DNA of 10,528 nt from an uncultured Clostridia bacterium (GTDB lineage Bacteria; Bacillota_A; Clostridia; TANB77; CAG-508). The translations under genes were made by a program, and so were the position numbers. The stretch lies in NCBI GenBank assembly GCA_947629855.1, contig CANRFI010000039.1:1-10528 (forward strand), in the 5' to 3' direction. Below are positions 6,397 through 10,528 of the stretch, in pieces; the stretch's first letter is position 1, and each line of letters starts with the position of its first letter. The notes under the pieces are model-generated. The model had not been told where the DNA came from. It did no database searches and saw nothing but the letters and a program-made list of their open reading frames with translations.

Positions 6397-7182
6397 ATGA
6401 TAGATATAGAAAAAGCAAAAAAAGAATTTATTAGCCATGTAGAACAAATAGGAATTAATAATTCAAAAATTCAAACTAAAATAGGACATACTTTTAGAGT
6501 AATAGAAATATGTAAAAAAATTGCAACAAAGTTAGACTTATCAGAAGAAGAAATACAACTAGCAGGATTAATAGGACTATTGCACGATATAGGAAGATTC
6601 GAACAATATAAAATATATGATAAAAATACAAATAGTATTATATTAGATAACAGCATTGAATTTAATCATGGAGAAGTAGGAGTACAAATTTTAAAAAATA
6701 ATGATTATATTCGAAAATATATAGAAGAAAATAAATATGACAAAATTATTCTTACAGCAATATATGAGCATAATCGTTATGAAATAAGCAAAGAATTAAC
6801 CAAAGAAGAAAAGCTATTTAGCAAGATTATTAGAGATGCAGATAAAATAGATATTATATATGAAGCAATCTATTTTTATTGGCAAGAAGAAGAAAGAATT
6901 AAGCAAGTAGAATTTGGAAAATTATCACCAAAAATGCTAGAAGATTTTTACTCAGGAAAACTTGCAGATAATAAAAATAGAATTAGCCAAACAGATCAAA
7001 TATTAAGATTTAGTTCATTTGTATATGATATTAATTTCAAATGTAGTTTTGAAATGTTAAAAGAAAGTGATAATATTAGTAAAATGATTGTTAGATTTGA
7101 TTATAAAATACCAGAAACAAAACAAGAAATGATAAAAGTAAAAAAGATTGTAAATCAATATATAGAGGAAAGAATAAAATGA
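6397..7182 (+). CDS. HD-domain metal-dependent phosphohydrolase
   Basis: The 261-residue cytoplasmic protein has the full HD-superfamily signature: His31 (IGHTFRV), His63-Asp64 (LLHDIGRFEQ), His91 (FNHGEVG), His125 (YEHNRYE) and Asp147 (IRDADKID). Such enzymes use one or two metal ions to cleave phosphate esters, often of nucleotides. The substrate cannot be told from sequence. The start has GAGGTG at a good distance. The frame is unbroken; arginines are AGA, CGA and CGT, with no CGG. The TGA stop overlaps the ATG of the next gene (ATGA), which indicates translational coupling with the topoisomerase. If TGA were read as Trp, only three more residues would be added before a TAA, so this stop does not test that question. 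Confidence 0.88.
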   Translation: MIDIEKAKKEFISHVEQIGINNSKIQTKIGHTFRVIEICKKIATKLDLSEEEIQLAGLIGLLHDIGRFEQYKIYDKNTNSIILDNSIEFNHGEVGVQILKNNDYIRKYIEENKYDKIILTAIYEHNRYEISKELTKEEKLFSKIIRDADKIDIIYEAIYFYWQEEERIKQVEFGKLSPKMLEDFYSGKLADNKNRISQTDQILRFSSFVYDINFKCSFEMLKESDNISKMIVRFDYKIPETKQEMIKVKKIVNQYIEERIK

Positions 7183-9101
7183 GCAAAAAACTAATAATTA
7201 CAGAAAAACCATCTGTAGCAATGGAATTTGCAAAAGCATTAAAAATAACTACAAACAGAAAAAATGGATATTTAGAATCACAAGAATGGATTATAACGTG
7301 GTGTGTAGGACATTTAGTAACAATGAGCTATCCAGAAAAATATGATGAAAAACTAAAATATTGGAGATTAGAAACACTTCCATTTATTCCAGAAGAATGG
7401 AAATATGAAATTATTCCACAAGTAGAAAATCAATTTAATATTGTAAAAGAATTAATGAATCGAGAAGATGTAGAAGAAATTTACAATGCAGGAGATTCTG
7501 GACGAGAAGGGGAATATATACAAAGACTTGTATTTATGATGGCAAAACCAAATCCACGAGCAAAAATGAAAAGAGTTTGGATTGATTCCCAAACAGAAGA
7601 AGAAATATTAAGAGGAATTAAAGAAGCTAAAGATTTATCTTATTATGATAGTTTATCTGATAGTGCATATTTAAGAGCAAAAGAAGATTACTTAATTGGA
7701 ATTAATTTTTCAAGATTATTATCTATTATTTATGGAAGAAAATTAGCACAAAGCATTCAAGAAGAAAAAGCATCTATATCAGTTGGTAGAGTTATGACTT
7801 GTGTGCTTGGAATAATTGTAGAAAGAGAAAGAGAAATTCGAAACTTTGTAAAAACAAAATATTATAAAATAATAGGAAAATTTGGAGAAGAAACAGCAAA
7901 TTTTCAAGCAGAATGGAAAACCAATGAAAAATCCAAAATGTATGAAAGCACAAAATTATACAACGAATCAGGCTTTAAAAAAGAACAAGACGCAAAAAAT
8001 TTTATTGAAGGTTTAGAAGGAAAAACAGCTACCATATTAGAACTAAAAAAATCAAAACAAAAAGAAAATGCACCACTTCTATTTAACTTAGCAGAAATAC
8101 AAAATGAATGTACAAAAAGATTTAAAATAAAACCAGATGAAACACTAGAAATAATACAAAATTTATATGAAAAAAAATTAGTAACTTATCCAAGAACAGA
8201 TGCAAGAGTTTTATCAAGTGCTGTTGCAAAAGAAATTACTAAAAACTTAAATGGTATAACAAGAGGATATAAAGATGAGGAAATTCAAAAGTATATCAAA
8301 AAAATGATAGAAGAAAAATATTCTACTAATTTAACAAAAACCAAATATGTAAATGACAGTAAAATTACAGACCACTATGCAATTATACCAACAGGACAAG
8401 GGTATGAAAACTTAAACCAATTGCCAAACTTGCAAAAAGAAATTTATAAAGTAATTGTAAAAAGATTTTTAGCAATTTTTTATCCCCCAGCTGAATATAA
8501 CAAAATTCAAGGAACAATAAAAGTAGAAGAAGAAACATTTAATTGTAGAGGAAAGATTTGTGTAAAACAAGGATTTTTAGAAATATTAAAATCCAACAAA
8601 CAATCCACAGAAGATGATAAAAATGTGGAAAACGATATTGAGTTATTAAAAAATTTAAAAAAAGGTCAAGAAATAAAAATTTGTAAATTTGAAATAAAAG
8701 ATAGCGAAACATCACCACCTACTAGATATAATTCTGGATCTATAATTCTAGCTATGGAAAACGCAGGAAAATTAATAGAAGATGAAGAATTAAGAGAACA
8801 AATAAAAGGTGCAGGAATTGGAACAAGTAGTACAAGAGCAGAAATCATAAAAAAACTAGAAAAGATAAAATATATAGAAATTAATTCAAAAACACAAATT
8901 ATAATGCCAACTATGAAAGGTGAAAAAATTTATGACATTGTGCATTATTCTATGCCAGATATGTTAAATCCAAAACTTACTGCAAGTTGGGAAAAAGGGT
9001 TAGACATGGTTGCAAAAAAAGAAATTAAACCAGAAGAATTTATGATAAAACTAAAAGCATATATTAATTCAAAATTTGATAAATTAGTTGTAAAAATGTA
9101 A
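7179..9101 (+). CDS. topB: DNA topoisomerase III (type IA)
   Basis: The 640-residue type IA topoisomerase cuts one DNA strand through a tyrosine and passes another through, relaxing or decatenating DNA. The TOPRIM domain begins with ITEKPSVA (Glu9) and has its acidic cluster at NAGDSGREGEYI (Asp106, Arg109, Glu110). The active-site tyrosine is Tyr337 in VTYPRTDARVL. Further type IA segments include SVGRVMT near residue 201 and GAGIGTSSTRAEII. The length is close to other TopB proteins, and there is no C-terminal zinc-finger domain, as expected for topoisomerase III rather than I. The DSGREGE variant of the usual acidic motif is slightly unusual. TopB is often carried on plasmids and integrative elements, but base and codon use here match the neighbours. 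The long frame is unbroken and has no CGG codon. At least seven tryptophans are all TGG. Confidence 0.95.
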   Translation: MSKKLIITEKPSVAMEFAKALKITTNRKNGYLESQEWIITWCVGHLVTMSYPEKYDEKLKYWRLETLPFIPEEWKYEIIPQVENQFNIVKELMNREDVEEIYNAGDSGREGEYIQRLVFMMAKPNPRAKMKRVWIDSQTEEEILRGIKEAKDLSYYDSLSDSAYLRAKEDYLIGINFSRLLSIIYGRKLAQSIQEEKASISVGRVMTCVLGIIVEREREIRNFVKTKYYKIIGKFGEETANFQAEWKTNEKSKMYESTKLYNESGFKKEQDAKNFIEGLEGKTATILELKKSKQKENAPLLFNLAEIQNECTKRFKIKPDETLEIIQNLYEKKLVTYPRTDARVLSSAVAKEITKNLNGITRGYKDEEIQKYIKKMIEEKYSTNLTKTKYVNDSKITDHYAIIPTGQGYENLNQLPNLQKEIYKVIVKRFLAIFYPPAEYNKIQGTIKVEEETFNCRGKICVKQGFLEILKSNKQSTEDDKNVENDIELLKNLKKGQEIKICKFEIKDSETSPPTRYNSGSIILAMENAGKLIEDEELREQIKGAGIGTSSTRAEIIKKLEKIKYIEINSKTQIIMPTMKGEKIYDIVHYSMPDMLNPKLTASWEKGLDMVAKKEIKPEEFMIKLKAYINSKFDKLVVKM

Positions 9102-9102
9102 C

Positions 9103-9132
9103 TATGGGCATCCAAAATTCCAGATGCCCATA
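9103..9132. terminator. Hairpin after topB
   Basis: TATGGGCATC (9103-9112) and GATGCCCATA (9123-9132) form a perfect 10-base stem with a 10-base loop, two bases after the topB stop. On the plus strand the T-tract is poor. On the minus strand a run of five T follows a few bases after the stem, so it could also terminate the minus-strand ORF that ends at 9144. It probably serves both convergent genes. Confidence 0.65.
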
Positions 9133-9143
9133 CTTTCTGCCCA

Positions 9144-9437
9144 TTATATAAAAAGTGCAGTTTGTGGTAAAACCTTAAAGTTTCTTGATATCCGAACGCT
9201 TCGACTATCAATAATCACTTCCTTTGTTCCCACCAAGGAACTAAAGGGGGAATCTGAATTTTGCCAGATAGCAGTACAGCCCAGTTTGCTATACCGGTCA
9301 TTTACAAAATCCAAAAACTTTTTGTAAAATTCCTTATCCTGCATCCTATCCGGAAATAAGAATTCGAATGCAAATCTTACAAGCCGTTCATTTAGCTTCC
9401 CATAGTTAGAAGTGATAGGTAAAAAATAGCCTCCCAT
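9144..9437 (-). CDS. Foreign-looking 97-residue protein of unknown function
   Basis: I do not recognise the protein. It starts with Met-Gly-Gly-Tyr, is mixed in character, and shows no clear motif, membrane segment or signal peptide. Expression signals are strong: AGGAGG five bases before the ATG, and a good promoter upstream. Base and codon use differ from every neighbour, being visibly richer in G+C with CCC, TCC, CTG, GTG and GGC codons, so recent acquisition is likely. It has two in-frame CGG codons, at residues 48 (Asp-CGG-Tyr) and 82 (Val-CGG-Ile), where arginine reads naturally and keeps the frame open to a TAA. If CGG always causes a +1 shift in this host, the first CGG would divert the ribosome to a TGA at 9215-9217, giving 73 residues with a scrambled tail. 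It could also be a fragment of a larger mobile-element gene. Confidence 0.55.
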   Translation of the reverse strand: MGGYFLPITSNYGKLNERLVRFAFEFLFPDRMQDKEFYKKFLDFVNDRYSKLGCTAIWQNSDSPFSSLVGTKEVIIDSRSVRISRNFKVLPQTALFI

Positions 9438-9486
9438 AAAAACCTCCTATAATGTATAGTGCAGAAAAATTATTGGTTACAATATA

Positions 9487-9515
9487 ATTATAGCATATAT
9501 TAACATAAAAATCAA
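9487..9515 (-). promoter_or_regulatory. Promoter for the foreign-looking ORF
   Basis: On the minus strand, TTGATT (9510-9515) and TATAAT (9487-9492) are separated by exactly 17 bases, close to the housekeeping consensus. It is the best-formed promoter in the window. The start codon lies about 50 bases downstream, preceded by AGGAGG. Confidence 0.7.
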
Positions 9516-9557
9516 AAATGGCATAAGATATAACTTTATTTTTTTAACAAAATGTAG

Positions 9558-9563
9558 TATAAT
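9558..9563 (+). promoter_or_regulatory. Probable -10 box for mfd
   Basis: A perfect TATAAT lies 39 bases before the mfd start. The hexamer 17 bases upstream (TTTATT) is a weak -35 match. AGGAGA (9594-9599) is the ribosome binding site, three bases before the ATG. Confidence 0.5.
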
Positions 9564-9602
9564 AAATAGCGAGTTAAATTTTTATAACTTTTAGGAGAAA
9601 TT

Positions 9603-10528
9603 ATGAACACAATTTTAGGAGAACTAGGCAAATCAAAAAAATTTCTTGACTTACTGAAACAAATAGAAAATAAAACAAGTCCGGTAGCAATATCGGGCTT
9701 AACTGACGTGGCAATGGTACAAATAGGAGTAGCTATAAACGAATTTGCCAAAAAACCTATTTGTATAGTAACATACAATGAAATTCAAGCAAAAAAAATA
9801 TATGAAGATATCAAATACTTTACAGACAAAGTAGTATTATTTCTAAAAAAAGACATAGTAACATATGACTACATTGCAGAAAGTAAAGACTTACCTTATA
9901 AAAGAATAGAAGCATTAAATGAAATAAAATCTAAGAAAAATTTAATAGTAGTAACAACAATAGAAGCTCTTATGCAAAAATTGCCTAAAAAAGAAATTTT
10001 ATATAAAAATGAAATCAATTTTAAATTAGGTGAAAACTATAACATAGAAGAGATCAAGCAAAAATTAGTTGAATTAGGATATTCAAGATGTGATTTAATT
10101 GAAGGAAGAGGTCAATTTAGTATCAGAGGTGGAATTGTTGATATATCCAACAATGAAGAAACAGGAATTAGGATTGAATTTTGGGGAGATGAAGTAGATT
10201 CTATACGAAGTTTTAATATAACAACTCAAAGATCTATAAACACATTAGAAAAAGTAACAATTGCACCAGCTCACGAATACATCTTAGACATTCCAATTGA
10301 AGAAGTTTGTGAAAAAATAAATAATATAGAAATAAACAAAAAGCAAAAAGAAATTATACAAGAAGATATTGAACAAATTAAAGCAGGTAATTATATAAGT
10401 AAAATAGACAAATATTTTGATTACTTTTATGCAAATCAAGAAAATTTAATTAGCTATTTATCTAGTAATTATTGTATATTTTTAGATGAAATTGGAAAAA
10501 TAAAGCAAAGAGCAAAAAATATTTCAAT
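9603..10528 (+). CDS. mfd: Transcription-repair coupling factor Mfd, N-terminal part (gene runs off the window)
   Basis: The first 308 codons of Mfd are present, open to the window edge. Mfd removes RNA polymerase stalled at DNA damage and recruits UvrA. The visible part is the N-terminal UvrB-like module that contacts UvrA. Recognisable segments are SPVAISGLTD near residue 27, the Leu-Gly-Tyr-Ser-Arg start of the next module, and GRGQFSIRGGIVDI followed by RIEFWGDEVDSIRSF. The helicase motor would lie beyond the edge. The frame is unbroken so far. Two CGG triplets occur near 9682 and 9694, but across codon boundaries (CCG-GTA, TCG-GGC), and they do not disturb the frame. Arginine is written AGA, AGG or CGA. 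Confidence 0.93.
   Translation, partial: MNTILGELGKSKKFLDLLKQIENKTSPVAISGLTDVAMVQIGVAINEFAKKPICIVTYNEIQAKKIYEDIKYFTDKVVLFLKKDIVTYDYIAESKDLPYKRIEALNEIKSKKNLIVVTTIEALMQKLPKKEILYKNEINFKLGENYNIEEIKQKLVELGYSRCDLIEGRGQFSIRGGIVDISNNEETGIRIEFWGDEVDSIRSFNITTQRSINTLEKVTIAPAHEYILDIPIEEVCEKINNIEINKKQKEIIQEDIEQIKAGNYISKIDKYFDYFYANQENLISYLSSNYCIFLDEIGKIKQRAKNIS

Noticed and set aside
7179..9101. topB as a sign of an integrative element
   Set aside because: Composition matches the neighbours, and no relaxase, integrase, conjugation gene or attachment repeat is seen.
8945..9211. Minus-strand open frame overlapping the end of topB and the hairpin
   Set aside because: It lacks a ribosome binding site, runs antisense into topB and through the hairpin, and is most simply a shadow frame. 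It does coincide with the +1 frame after the first CGG of the 9144-9437 ORF, but a TGA separates the two.
1..10528. tRNA genes, CRISPR arrays, riboswitches or insertion sequences
   Set aside because: I saw no cloverleaf-like segment, regularly spaced repeats, riboswitch-like leader or transposase on either strand, and the intergenic gaps are all under about 200 bases.

Overview
The window looks like the chromosome of an AT-rich, low-GC Gram-positive bacterium (Firmicutes, probably an uncultured Clostridia- or Mollicutes-like gut lineage). The signs are AGGAGG-type ribosome binding sites, A-ending codons, tight gene spacing, and Firmicutes-type housekeeping genes. The lineage is inferred from style and gene content, since no taxonomic marker gene is present.

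Layout. Plus strand: an MFS-type transporter (100-1404, with an in-frame TGA), a PgeF/laccase-domain protein (1407-2225), an LD-carboxypeptidase (2243-3177), a family 4 uracil-DNA glycosylase (3187-3759) and a GltD-like NAD(P)H oxidoreductase (3809-5085). A long bidirectional terminator hairpin follows. Minus strand: a HExxH metallopeptidase-like protein of unknown family (5123-6224). Plus strand again: an HD-domain phosphohydrolase (6397-7182) overlapping a type IA topoisomerase III (7179-9101), then a hairpin. A compositionally foreign 97-residue minus-strand ORF (9144-9437) follows, and finally the 5' part of mfd (9603 to the window end).

The striking feature is in the decoding. Four adjacent genes (LD-carboxypeptidase, uracil-DNA glycosylase, GltD-like, metallopeptidase) are each broken into pieces under the standard code, at eight places in total. 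Every break has the same form: a single extra C at a codon boundary directly before a glycine codon (NNN C GGA, once NNN C GGT), so the ribosome meets an in-frame CGG. Skipping that C, or reading CGGN as a four-base glycine codon, restores four full-length proteins with conserved motifs intact. In the resident genes I found no CGG decoded as arginine, while CGA, CGT, CGC, AGA and AGG all are. CGG spanning a codon boundary occurs ten times in these genes without any frameshift. The simplest reading is that CGG has lost its arginine meaning here and causes an efficient +1 shift onto GGN. The only ORF with in-frame CGG that looks like arginine is the foreign-looking one at 9144-9437.

Functional links: PgeF and LD-carboxypeptidase both concern peptidoglycan. 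Uracil-DNA glycosylase, topoisomerase III and Mfd concern DNA repair and topology. The other genes have no obvious shared pathway. I see no tRNA, rRNA, CRISPR array or insertion sequence.
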